A stretch of DNA of 64,000 bases from NCBI RefSeq assembly GCF_019457535.1, contig NZ_CP080417.1, forward strand, positions 310,001-374,000. Reading direction: 5' to 3'. This stretch comes from Shewanella halotolerans. GTDB lineage: Bacteria > Pseudomonadota > Gammaproteobacteria > Enterobacterales > Shewanellaceae. Positions within the stretch are counted from its first letter, which is position 1, and each line of letters begins with the position of its first letter. The notes beneath the pieces are model-generated. The model did not search any database. It saw nothing but the letters and a program-made list of their open reading frames with translations, and was not told where the DNA came from. Shown here one piece after another: positions 35,601 through 43,640 of this stretch. A program made the translations under genes and the position numbers.

Positions 35601-38600
35601 ATCAATCACATTACCTGTGGTGGCGCCGCTGTCTTCATTGACGTTAATGACTTCGTTGTCATCGGTGAAGTCATCGTTGACCGGATCAACCGTGATGGTC
35701 AGGGTTGAGGTGTCGGTGCTTGAGCCGTCGGTGAGCACATAGGTGATCACTGGTACCGGACCGTTGTAGTTGGCGGCCGGGGTAAAGCTGTAGCTGCCGT
35801 CAGCGTTCAGGGTGAAGCTGCCGACACCATTGATGTTAACCGCCTGACCCAGGGTGAATGGGCCGGTAACGCCGTCGATGCTGAAACTCTGCACGCTCAG
35901 CTCGCCATCGACGCTGGTGCCATCAATCACATTACCTGTGGTGGCGCCGCTGTCTTCATTGACGTTAATGACTTCGTTGTCATCGGTGAAGTCATCGTTG
36001 ACCGGATCAACCGTGATGGTCAGGGTTGAGGTGTCGGTGCTTGAGCCGTCGGTGAGCACATAGGTGATCACTGGTACCGGACCGTTGTAGTTGGCGGCCG
36101 GGGTAAAGCTGTAGCTGCCGTCAGCGTTCAGGGTGAAGCTGCCGACACCATTGATGTTAACCGCCTGACCCAGGGTGAATGGGCCGTCAACGCCGTCGAT
36201 GCTGAAGCTCTGCACGCTCAGCTCGCCATCGACGCTGGTGCCATCAATCACATTACCTGTGGTGGCGCCGCTGTCTTCATTGACGTTAATGACTTCGTTG
36301 TCATCGGTGAAGTCATCGTTGACCGGATCAACCGTGATGGTCAGGGTTGAGGTGTCGGTGCTTGAGCCGTCGGTGAGCACATAGGTGATCACTGGTACCG
36401 GACCGTTGTAGTTGGCGGCCGGGGTAAAGCTGTAGCTGCCGTCAGCGTTCAGGGTGAAGCTGCCGACGCCATTGATGGTGACTGCCTGACCCAGGGTGAA
36501 TGGGCCGTCAACGCCGTCGATGCTGAAGCTCTGCACGCTCAGCTCACCGTCGACGCTGCTGCCATCAATCACATTACCTGTGGTGGCACCGCTGTCTTCA
36601 TTGACGTTAATGACTTCGTTGTCATCGGTGAAGTCATCGTTGACCGGATCAACCGTGATGGTCAGGGTTGAGGTGTCGGTGCTTGAGCCGTCGGTGAGCA
36701 CATAGGTGATCACTGGTACCGGACCGTTGTAGTTGGCGGCCGGGGTAAAGCTGTAGCTGCCGTCAGCGTTCAGGGTGAAGCTGCCGACACCATTGATGTT
36801 AACCGCCTGACCCAGGGTGAATGGGCCGGTAACGCCGTCGATGCTGAAGCTCTGCACGCTCAGCTCACCGTCGACGCTGCTGCCATCAATCACATTACCT
36901 GTGGTGGCACCGCTGTCTTCATTGACGTTAATGACTTCGTTGTCATCGGTGAAGTCATCGTTGACCGGATCAACCGTGATGGTCAGGGTTGAGGTGTCGG
37001 TGCTTGAGCCGTCGGTGAGCACATAGGTGATCACTGGTACCGGACCGTTGTAGTTGGCGGCCGGGGTAAAGCTGTAGCTGCCGTCAGCGTTCAGGGTGAA
37101 GCTGCCGACACCATTGATGTTAACCGCCTGACCCAGGGTGAATGGGCCGGTAACGCCGTCGATGCTGAAACTCTGCACGCTCAGCTCGCCATCGACGCTG
37201 GTGCCATCAATCACATTACCTGTGGTGGCGCCGCTGTCTTCATTGACGTTAATGACTTCGTTGTCATCGGTGAAGTCATCGTTGACCGGATCAACCGTGA
37301 TGGTCAGGGTTGAGGTGTCGGTGCTTGAGCCGTCGGTGAGCACATAGGTGATCACTGGTACCGGACCGTTGTAGTTGGCGGCCGGGGTAAAGCTATAGCT
37401 GCCGTCAGCGTTCAGGGTGAAGCTGCCGACACCATTGATGTTAACCGCCTGACCCAGGGTGAATGGGCCGGTAACGCCGTCGATGCTGAAACTCTGCACG
37501 CTCAGCTCGCCATCGACGCTGGTGCCATCAATCACATTACCTGTGGTGGCGCCGCTGTCTTCATTGACGTTAATGACTTCGTTGTCATCGGTGAAGTCAT
37601 CGTTGACCGGATCAACCGTGATGGTCAGGGTTGAGGTGTCGGTGCTTGAGCCGTCGGTGAGCACATAGGTGATCACTGGTACCGGACCGTTGTAGTTGGC
37701 GGCCGGGGTAAAGCTGTAGCTGCCGTCAGCGTTCAGGGTGAAGCTGCCGACACCATTGATGTTAACCGCCTGACCCAGGGTGAATGGGCCGGTAACGCCG
37801 TCGATGCTGAAACTCTGCACGCTCAGCTCGCCATCGACGCTGGTGCCATCAATCACATTACCTGTGGTGGCGCCGCTGTCTTCATTGACGTTAATGACTT
37901 CGTTGTCATCGGTGAAGTCATCGTTGACCGGATCAACCGTGATGGTCAGGGTTGAGGTGTCGGTGCTTGAGCCGTCGGTGAGCACATAGGTGATCACTGG
38001 TACCGGACCGTTGTAGTTGGCGGCCGGGGTAAAGCTGTAGCTGCCGTCAGCGTTCAGGGTGAAGCTGCCGACACCATTGATGTTAACCGCCTGACCCAGG
38101 GTGAATGGGCCGTCAACGCCGTCGATGCTGAAGCTCTGCACGCTCAGCTCGCCATCGACGCTGGTGCCATCAATCACATTACCTGTGGTGGCGCCGCTGT
38201 CTTCATTGACGTTAATGACTTCGTTGTCATCGGTGAAGTCATCGTTGACCGGATCAACCGTGATGGTCAGGGTTGAGGTGTCGGTGCTTGAGCCGTCGGT
38301 GAGCACATAGGTGATCACTGGTACCGGACCGTTGTAGTTGGCGGCCGGGGTAAAGCTGTAGCTGCCGTCAGCGTTCAGGGTGAAGCTGCCGACGCCATTG
38401 ATGGTGACTGCCTGACCCAGGGTGAATGGGCCGTCAACGCCGTCGATGCTGAAGCTCTGCACGCTCAGCTCACCGTCGACGCTGCTGCCATCAATCACAT
38501 TACCTGTGGTGGCACCGCTGTCTTCATTGACGTTAATGACTTCGTTGTCATCGGTGAAGTCATCGTTGACCGGATCAACCGTGATGGTCAGGGTTGAGGT

Positions 38601-41600
38601 GTCGGTGCTTGAGCCGTCGGTGAGCACATAGGTGATCACTGGTACCGGACCGTTGTAGTTGGCGGCCGGGGTAAAGCTGTAGCTGCCGTCAGCGTTCAGG
38701 GTGAAGCTGCCGACACCATTGATGTTAACCGCCTGACCCAGGGTGAATGGGCCGGTAACGCCGTCGATGCTGAAGCTCTGCACGCTCAGCTCACCGTCGA
38801 CGCTGCTGCCATCAATCACATTACCTGTGGTGGCACCGCTGTCTTCATTGACGTTAATGACTTCGTTGTCATCGGTGAAGTCATCGTTGACCGGATCAAC
38901 CGTGATGGTCAGGGTTGAGGTGTCGGTGCTTGAGCCGTCGGTGAGCACATAGGTGATCACTGGTACCGGACCGTTGTAGTTGGCGGCCGGGGTAAAGCTG
39001 TAGCTGCCGTCAGCGTTCAGGGTGAAGCTGCCGACACCATTGATGTTAACCGCCTGACCCAGGGTGAATGGGCCGGTAACGCCGTCGATGCTGAAACTCT
39101 GCACGCTCAGCTCGCCATCGACGCTGGTGCCATCAATCACATTACCTGTGGTGGCGCCGCTGTCTTCATTGACGTTAATGACTTCGTTGTCATCGGTGAA
39201 GTCATCGTTGACCGGATCAACCGTGATGGTCAGGGTTGAGGTGTCGGTGCTTGAGCCGTCGGTGAGCACATAGGTGATCACTGGTACCGGACCGTTGTAG
39301 TTGGCGGCCGGGGTAAAGCTATAGCTGCCGTCAGCGTTCAGGGTGAAGCTGCCGACACCATTGATGTTAACCGCCTGACCCAGGGTGAATGGGCCGGTAA
39401 CGCCGTCGATGCTGAAACTCTGCACGCTCAGCTCGCCATCGACGCTGGTGCCATCAATCACATTACCTGTGGTGGCGCCGCTGTCTTCATTGACGTTAAT
39501 GACTTCGTTGTCATCGGTGAAGTCATCGTTGACCGGATCAACCGTGATGGTCAGGGTTGAGGTGTCGGTGCTTGAGCCGTCGGTGAGCACATAGGTGATC
39601 ACTGGTACCGGACCGTTGTAGTTGGCGGCCGGGGTAAAGCTGTAGCTGCCGTCAGCGTTCAGGGTGAAGCTGCCGACGCCATTGATGTTAACCGCCTGAC
39701 CCAGGGTGAATGGGCCGTCAACGCCGTCGATGCTGAAGCTCTGCACGCTCAGCTCGCCATCGACGCTGGTGCCATCAATCACATTACCTGTGGTGGCGCC
39801 GCTGTCTTCATTGACGTTAATGACTTCGTTGTCATCGGTGAAGTCATCGTTGACCGGATCAACCGTGATGGTCAGGGTTGAGGTGTCGGTGCTTGAGCCG
39901 TCGGTGAGCACATAGGTGATCACTGGTACCGGACCGTTGTAGTTGGCGGCCGGGGTAAAGCTGTAGCTGCCGTCAGCGTTCAGGGTGAAGCTGCCGACAC
40001 CATTGATGTTAACCGCCTGACCCAGGGTGAATGGGCCGGTAACGCCGTCGATGCTGAAGCTCTGCACGCTCAGCTCACCGTCGACGCTGCTGCCATCAAT
40101 CACATTACCTGTGGTGGCGCCGCTGTCTTCATTGACGTTAATGACTTCGTTGTCATCGGTGAAGTCATCGTTGACCGGATCAACCGTGATGGTCAGGGTT
40201 GAGGTGTCGGTGCTTGAGCCGTCGGTGAGCACATAGGTGATCACTGGTACCGGACCGTTGTAGTTGGCGGCCGGGGTAAAGCTGTAGCTGCCGTCAGCGT
40301 TCAGGGTGAAGCTGCCGACGCCATTGATGTTAACCGCCTGACCCAGGGTGAATGGGCCGGTAACGCCGTCGATGCTGAAGCTCTGCACGCTCAGCTCGCC
40401 ATCGACGCTGGTGCCATCAATCACATTACCTGTGGTGGCGCCGCTGTCTTCATTGACGTTAATGACTTCGTTGTCATCGGTGAAGTCATCGTTGACCGGA
40501 TCAACCGTGATGGTCAGGGTTGAGGTGTCGGTGCTTGAGCCGTCGGTGAGCACATAGGTGATCACTGGTACCGGACCGTTGTAGTTGGCGGCCGGGGTAA
40601 AGCTATAGCTGCCGTCAGCGTTCAGGGTGAAGCTGCCGACGCCATTGATGGTGACTGCCTGACCCAGGGTGAATGGGCCGTCAACGCCGTCGATGCTGAA
40701 GCTCTGCACGCTCAGCTCACCGTCGACGCTGCTGCCATCAATCACATTACCTGTGGTGGCACCGCTGTCTTCATTGACGTTAATGACTTCGTTGTCATCG
40801 GTGAAGTCATCGTTGACCGGATCAACCGTGATGGTCAGGGTTGAGGTGTCGGTGCTTGAGCCGTCGGTGAGCACATAGGTGATCACTGGTACCGGACCGT
40901 TGTAGTTGGCGGCCGGGGTAAAGCTGTAGCTGCCGTCAGCGTTCAGGGTGAAGCTGCCGACGCCATTGATGGTGACTGCCTGACCCAGGGTGAATGGGCC
41001 GTCAACGCCGTCGATGCTGAAGCTCTGCACGCTCAGCTCACCGTCGACGCTGCTGCCATCAATCACATTACCTGTGGTGGCGCCGCTGTCTTCATTGACG
41101 TTAATGACTTCGTTGTCATCGGTGAAGTTATCGTTGACCGGGGTGACATTAATGGTCAGAGTCGCACTATCACCAGTATTAGTGGTGTATGTGATGACAG
41201 GTACGCTGCCGTTCCAGTTGTCGTTTGGCGTAAATGTGTAAGAGCCGTCGGCGTTTATCACCAGGCTGCCGCCTTCCACTTCAACTGTTGTGCCCGCGGT
41301 GACGGTTTGACCGTCGACGCTAAAGCTTACGACTGATAGTTCGCTGTCGATATCGCTGTCGTTATCGAGTACGTTGCCGCTAGCAACAGTGTCCTCGGCT
41401 ATGGTGTTAAAGTCATTGACCGCGTTTGTGGCATCGTCCACTGGGGTAACGACGATGGCTAGAGTGGCGGTGGTACCTGTATTGGTAATGTAGGTCACTA
41501 CGGGCACGTTGCCGTTCCAGTTTTCGTTCGGAACGAAGCTGTACGAGCCGTCGGTGTTAAGGAAGAAAATACCGCCGTCGAGCGTGGCGACGTTGCCAGC

Positions 41601-43400
41601 GATATAGCTATTGCCATCGATTTCGAAGCTGACCACGGACAGCGTGTCATCCACATCACTGTCGTTGTCGAGAACGTTGCCGCTGGCAATCGTATCTTCG
41701 GCCACTGTGTTGAAGTCGTTGACGGCGTTGGTGGCATCGTCCACAGGGTCAACGTAGATAGTCAGGATAGCGGTGGCACCGGTGTTAGTAGTGTAGGTCA
41801 CCTCAGGTACGTAGCCATTCCAGTCGGCATTGGGAGTAAAGCTGTAAGAACCATCAGCATTAAGCATCAGAGTGCCACCGTCGAGTACGACGCTGCTACC
41901 TGCTGTATAGCTGTTCCCATTCACTTCGAAGCTGACCACGGACAGTTCGTCATCTACATCACTGTCGTTGTCAAGTACGTTACCGCTGGCCACGGTATCT
42001 TCAGGTACGTTGATGTAGTCATCCACGGCACTTGTGGCATCGTCCACTGGGGTAACGACGATGGTCAGAGTGGCGGTGGCACCTGTATTGGTAATGTAGG
42101 TCACTACGGGCACGTTGCCGTTCCAGTTTTCGTTCGGAACGAAGCTGTACGAGCCGTCGGTGTTAAGGAAGAAAATACCGCCGTCGAGCGTGGCGACGTT
42201 GCCAGCGATATAGCTATTGCCATCGATTTCGAAGCTGACCACGGACAGCGTGTCATCCACATCACTGTCGTTGTCGAGAACGTTGCCGCTGGCAATCGTA
42301 TCTTCGGCCACTGTGTTGAAGTCGTTGACGGCGTTGGTGGCATCGTCCACTGGGGTAACGACGATGGTCAGAGTGGCGGTGGCACCTGTATTGGTAATGT
42401 AGGTCACTACGGGCACGTTGCCGTTCCAGTTGTCGTTAGGCGTGAAGGTGTAAGAGCCGTCGGCGTTGATCACCAAGCTGCCGCCTTCCACTTCTACTGT
42501 GGTACCCGCAGTGACGGTTTGACCGTCGACGCTGAAGCTCACGACTGATAGTTCGCTGTCGATATCACTGTCGTTGTCGAGTACGTTACCGCTTGCCACC
42601 GTGTCCTCTGCAACTGTGTTGCTGTCGTTGGCCAGTATAGATGGGTCATCTACCGGGGTGACGTTGATGGTTAGCGTCGCGCTCTCACCTGTGTTGGTGG
42701 TGTAGGTGATGACAGGTACGCTGCCGTTCCAATCTTGGTTTGGTGTGAAGGTGTAAGAGCCATCGGTGTTGATCACCAGGCTGCCGCCTTCCACTTCGAC
42801 TGTGGTGCCCGCAGTGATGGTTTGACCGTCGACAGTAAAGGTAACGACTGACAATTCGGTATCGAAATCAACATCATTGTCTAAAACGTTGCCAGTTGCC
42901 ACGCCATCTTCTGCGATGGTATTTGTGTCATTAGCGGTAATGGTAGGGGCGTCATCACTGCTAACGGTAAACGCTTGGACGGTTGGCTGTTCGACAGAAA
43001 ATCCAGATGTAGTATATCCGGCACCAGCGAGTGTTTGGGCGCCAGTTCTGCTTACCGATATAAAGCCAGAGTCGCCTTCACTGGCGGCTGTGTTGCCGGC
43101 TGCGGTTTCTGGTAATTCAGCTGTTGGATCTTCTCCAGAGGCGATGAGCGCTTGAAGTTGTTCTATTTCATTTAATGCATCAGCTTCAGCGGCCGTAGTG
43201 TCATTGAGGCTTTGGCTTGTAAAAGAGGTGCCATCGGCAAATGCTAGTTCTAAATCAGCTTGTTCAGCAATGAGAATAGTGCTTCCTTCGGGAATCATTT
43301 CACCGATAGTTACTTCTTTTTGCTCGGTTTCTGTGACTAAAGAAACCTTTCCTTTCACACCTATTACTTGTCCATTTTTGGTTGTAACTAACGATTTCAT
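29616..43400 (-). CDS. Giant RTX biofilm adhesin with vWFA domain and LapG-cleavable retention module (adhesin 1)
   Basis: About 4594 residues. Order: retention module (1-110) with TAAG at 99-102, the di-alanine site for LapG; a linker; six 101-residue Ig/cadherin-like repeats; 20 nearly identical 107-residue repeats; three 103-residue repeats; mixed beta-domains; one more related repeat; a von Willebrand A domain with MIDAS DSSGS; nine-residue glycine/aspartate RTX repeats (GGAGEDILIGGLGDD type); and a C-terminal type I secretion signal with DTFVWQQGDTGTDHITDF. It should be exported by the adjacent exporter and displayed on the surface until LapG cuts it. The frame starts at a GTG at 43427; the ATG at 43400 with GGGGGCAGG upstream gives MKSLVTTKNGQV, the usual retention-module start. 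A terminator precedes the gene, so it may have its own promoter. Confidence 0.92.
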   Translation of the reverse strand: MKSLVTTKNGQVIGVKGKVSLVTETEQKEVTIGEMIPEGSTILIAEQADLELAFADGTSFTSQSLNDTTAAEADALNEIEQLQALIASGEDPTAELPETAAGNTAASEGDSGFISVSRTGAQTLAGAGYTTSGFSVEQPTVQAFTVSSDDAPTITANDTNTIAEDGVATGNVLDNDVDFDTELSVVTFTVDGQTITAGTTVEVEGGSLVINTDGSYTFTPNQDWNGSVPVITYTTNTGESATLTINVTPVDDPSILANDSNTVAEDTVASGNVLDNDSDIDSELSVVSFSVDGQTVTAGTTVEVEGGSLVINADGSYTFTPNDNWNGNVPVVTYITNTGATATLTIVVTPVDDATNAVNDFNTVAEDTIASGNVLDNDSDVDDTLSVVSFEIDGNSYIAGNVATLDGGIFFLNTDGSYSFVPNENWNGNVPVVTYITNTGATATLTIVVTPVDDATSAVDDYINVPEDTVASGNVLDNDSDVDDELSVVSFEVNGNSYTAGSSVVLDGGTLMLNADGSYSFTPNADWNGYVPEVTYTTNTGATAILTIYVDPVDDATNAVNDFNTVAEDTIASGNVLDNDSDVDDTLSVVSFEIDGNSYIAGNVATLDGGIFFLNTDGSYSFVPNENWNGNVPVVTYITNTGTTATLAIVVTPVDDATNAVNDFNTIAEDTVASGNVLDNDSDIDSELSVVSFSVDGQTVTAGTTVEVEGGSLVINADGSYTFTPNDNWNGSVPVITYTTNTGDSATLTINVTPVNDNFTDDNEVINVNEDSGATTGNVIDGSSVDGELSVQSFSIDGVDGPFTLGQAVTINGVGSFTLNADGSYSFTPAANYNGPVPVITYVLTDGSSTDTSTLTITVDPVNDDFTDDNEVINVNEDSGATTGNVIDGSSVDGELSVQSFSIDGVDGPFTLGQAVTINGVGSFTLNADGSYSFTPAANYNGPVPVITYVLTDGSSTDTSTLTITVDPVNDDFTDDNEVINVNEDSGATTGNVIDGTSVDGELSVQSFSIDGVTGPFTLGQAVNINGVGSFTLNADGSYSFTPAANYNGPVPVITYVLTDGSSTDTSTLTITVDPVNDDFTDDNEVINVNEDSGATTGNVIDGSSVDGELSVQSFSIDGVTGPFTLGQAVNINGVGSFTLNADGSYSFTPAANYNGPVPVITYVLTDGSSTDTSTLTITVDPVNDDFTDDNEVINVNEDSGATTGNVIDGTSVDGELSVQSFSIDGVDGPFTLGQAVNINGVGSFTLNADGSYSFTPAANYNGPVPVITYVLTDGSSTDTSTLTITVDPVNDDFTDDNEVINVNEDSGATTGNVIDGTSVDGELSVQSFSIDGVTGPFTLGQAVNINGVGSFTLNADGSYSFTPAANYNGPVPVITYVLTDGSSTDTSTLTITVDPVNDDFTDDNEVINVNEDSGATTGNVIDGTSVDGELSVQSFSIDGVTGPFTLGQAVNINGVGSFTLNADGSYSFTPAANYNGPVPVITYVLTDGSSTDTSTLTITVDPVNDDFTDDNEVINVNEDSGATTGNVIDGSSVDGELSVQSFSIDGVTGPFTLGQAVNINGVGSFTLNADGSYSFTPAANYNGPVPVITYVLTDGSSTDTSTLTITVDPVNDDFTDDNEVINVNEDSGATTGNVIDGSSVDGELSVQSFSIDGVDGPFTLGQAVTINGVGSFTLNADGSYSFTPAANYNGPVPVITYVLTDGSSTDTSTLTITVDPVNDDFTDDNEVINVNEDSGATTGNVIDGTSVDGELSVQSFSIDGVDGPFTLGQAVNINGVGSFTLNADGSYSFTPAANYNGPVPVITYVLTDGSSTDTSTLTITVDPVNDDFTDDNEVINVNEDSGATTGNVIDGTSVDGELSVQSFSIDGVTGPFTLGQAVNINGVGSFTLNADGSYSFTPAANYNGPVPVITYVLTDGSSTDTSTLTITVDPVNDDFTDDNEVINVNEDSGATTGNVIDGTSVDGELSVQSFSIDGVTGPFTLGQAVNINGVGSFTLNADGSYSFTPAANYNGPVPVITYVLTDGSSTDTSTLTITVDPVNDDFTDDNEVINVNEDSGATTGNVIDGTSVDGELSVQSFSIDGVTGPFTLGQAVNINGVGSFTLNADGSYSFTPAANYNGPVPVITYVLTDGSSTDTSTLTITVDPVNDDFTDDNEVINVNEDSGATTGNVIDGSSVDGELSVQSFSIDGVTGPFTLGQAVNINGVGSFTLNADGSYSFTPAANYNGPVPVITYVLTDGSSTDTSTLTITVDPVNDDFTDDNEVINVNEDSGATTGNVIDGSSVDGELSVQSFSIDGVDGPFTLGQAVTINGVGSFTLNADGSYSFTPAANYNGPVPVITYVLTDGSSTDTSTLTITVDPVNDDFTDDNEVINVNEDSGATTGNVIDGTSVDGELSVQSFSIDGVDGPFTLGQAVNINGVGSFTLNADGSYSFTPAANYNGPVPVITYVLTDGSSTDTSTLTITVDPVNDDFTDDNEVINVNEDSGATTGNVIDGTSVDGELSVQSFSIDGVTGPFTLGQAVNINGVGSFTLNADGSYSFTPAANYNGPVPVITYVLTDGSSTDTSTLTITVDPVNDDFTDDNEVINVNEDSGATTGNVIDGTSVDGELSVQSFSIDGVTGPFTLGQAVNINGVGSFTLNADGSYSFTPAANYNGPVPVITYVLTDGSSTDTSTLTITVDPVNDDFTDDNEVINVNEDSGATTGNVIDGTSVDGELSVQSFSIDGVTGPFTLGQAVNINGVGSFTLNADGSYSFTPATNYNGPVPVITYVLTDGSSTDTSTLTITVDPVNDDFTDDNEVINVNEDSGATTGNVIDGTSVDGELSVQSFSIDGVDGPFTLGQAVTINGVGSFTLNADGSYSFTPAANYNGPVPVITYVLTDGSSTDTSTLTITVTPDNTDVANDTITVAEDTVASGNVLSNDEAGNTSVVSFTLDTDGNGSQESFTAGDSVTLAGGVLVVNSDGSYSFTPNQDWNGSVPVVTYTTNTGETATLTITVTPDNTDVVNDAITVAEDTVASGNVLSNDEAGNTSVVSFTLDTDGNGSQESFTAGNSVTLAGGVLVVNSNGSYSFTPNQDWNGSVPVVTYTTNTGETATLAITVTPDNTDVANDAITVAEDTVASGNVLSNDEAGNTSVVSFTLYTDGNGSQESFTAGDSVTLAGGVLVVNSDGSYSFTPNQDWNGSVPVVTYTTNTGETATLTITVTPGVDGGNNVDLIVDDANTQGTATDSDSAGLSFTAGAYDVTGFAFGNIGDINVSGLDANISWSLDSSGNLIGKIDGNAVLQLSLSGSNISAGATGTVTVSVTLLDNLPHGTSVDELVINGITVVATDAANDTATGTVSVKVIDDGVTVNPLDLAGDNAAGIYDGVINVDGADQGFSADLSGNISGSGAFSDSGITAGGLTVFYYVDPANPGILIAYSDTSGTPSAYDSGNGAQSVIFTLSIDPNSDSYQLDLKHAIDELSTVTVANMSGGKGGNTPAAYVMADGTIYNDINDVTNPNDITFTLTSTSGSIASTVNGNTNGFGAQNAWVDQGEALIIDYANEVASASINFSGATYIHYKAYDANGNLLGEGDITSGQTIGNLGEISYIEVSTSAQGEHSNFQFTGTSAENIVSSTVDVDLDFVVDVTDSDGDTSTGSIHVDLDAPGSTTTAPTALSSNAVSMLSEADLYKDGAESDVQTLRFKSGSESITAFQFGDTDNIHISGVNAKISWSFNDEGQLIGTFMGKEAIRLTLNGDRIESGEEGSVSVTAELLASFPHNVSTENLVISGINIVGVDALGQKAVSTITVSVSDYAEAVNDSVRGTEDHDLSGNLLTNDIDPDDELSIVSFKLSGNTYQADGGTINLAEGKLSIHADGRFTFEPNLHWSGTLPQIEYLTNTGDTAILDLNVVAVADAPILSASTGDVVQGEVALDINVALVDRDGSESLTDVTIQGVPSGVSLSAGTLNADGSWTVAVNQLGNLSIKAADSYNGDLEFTLTIKASSVEQSNSDSAFSQTTLDVSLRNYHYDNGTDGDNVINGGEDNDVIVSDTTGIQVVHGENYNVAFILDSSGSMGSNRIESAKDQLLQVFNTLKASVGGATSGTVNVLLVDFNSGTKAHVAVNLADSDAISKLESVLNEISSDNGRTNYEAAFETVIDWFSHGSAASNTGTNLTYFITDGETNNYNVNADPEDVWVYYTDNYRSGDDRTLSDLLNDYIPGKELTYRGKVIIDEYGNINYWSGYSRYDMDGRQIGSIRVDENGDYYVAKIASGYSNGNGTDVTAESEALAAFQVLNTLSNVEAIGIGSGISLNKLTPYDSDGNVATNINVSDLASIILGSKEMLLQGDDTVNAGEGNDIVFGDLVQFDGIDGQGYAALQKYVALQLGEDASTVTIQDVHEFVAANPGLFDTSRDHDGDDIIAGNQGDDILFGQGGDDELHGGSGDDMLLGGHGSDMLIGGAGEDILIGGLGDDTLTGGTGKADGEADTFVWQQGDTGTDHITDFDINQDKLDLSDLLQGENGGNLEDYLHFTVDNGSTTIEVDANNDGHVDQTIVLDGVDLSHLGTTDGQIINGLLGSEGNGALIVDNANVNQAASSFAVPTTQDDDGQIQHLVP
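33796..34722 (-). repeat. Three tandem 309-bp repeats in adhesin 1
   Basis: Period confirmed by the recurring GTGACCGTGATGGT-type start at 33796, 34105, 34414 and 34723. Each unit encodes 103 residues beginning TPDNTDV and containing ITVAEDTVASGNVLSNDEAGN. Differences between units are few (for example a D/Y change at TLDTDGNG versus TLYTDGNG). Confidence 0.88.
34723..41142 (-). repeat. Twenty tandem 321-bp repeats in adhesin 1
   Basis: Exactly 20 units of 321 bp (107 residues), 6420 bp, nearly identical at DNA level. Each unit contains DDNEVINVNEDSGATTGNV and ends LTITVDPVNDDFT. Variation is limited to a few sites: S/T in G(S/T)SVDGELS, D/T in GV(D/T)GPF and T/N in AV(T/N)ING, plus scattered synonymous changes. 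The pattern of variants has a longer 1926-bp period (see findings). Confidence 0.93.
41143..42960 (-). repeat. Six tandem 303-bp repeats in adhesin 1
   Basis: Units start at 41143, 41446 and every 303 bp after; each encodes 101 residues with VAEDTVASGNVLDNDSDVDDELSVVSF. They are more divergent than the 321-bp array, except that the units ending near 41748 and 42354 are almost identical, 606 bp apart. Confidence 0.85.
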
Positions 43401-43580
43401 ACCTGCCCCCGCAGAATTAAATGACACAACTTGATTTTATATGTTGCAACTGTTAGCGCGTTTTTTCGCCAAGTATCGAATGTTATCAATAGTCTGTACA
43501 GTGGTCAATTTTTTGACGCGCAAATAATGCTAAAGCCAAGGTGTACTCGCAGTTTGTAATGCTTAAGATTGACAAATAAA

Positions 43581-43614
43581 AAGGCCAAACCACTAATTGT
43601 TAGGGCTTGGCCTT
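43581..43614 (-). terminator. Intrinsic terminator after adhesin 2
   Basis: On the minus strand AAGGCCAA (43614-43607) pairs with TTGGCCTT (43588-43581), followed by TTTATTT; the long loop can form an inner CTAA/TTAG pairing. It lies 26 bases beyond the adhesin 2 stop. The 240-base gap up to the adhesin 1 start would then hold the adhesin 1 promoter, which I could not pinpoint. Confidence 0.75.
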
Positions 43615-43640
43615 ACAGGCTGTCACGATAATGTCAGCTG

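Noticed and set aside
34891..41241. A ladder of plus-strand open frames of 69 codons every 321 bases
   Set aside because: They are antisense images of the tandem repeats in adhesin 1; each is the same frame left open by the repeat composition and has no ribosome site or family resemblance.
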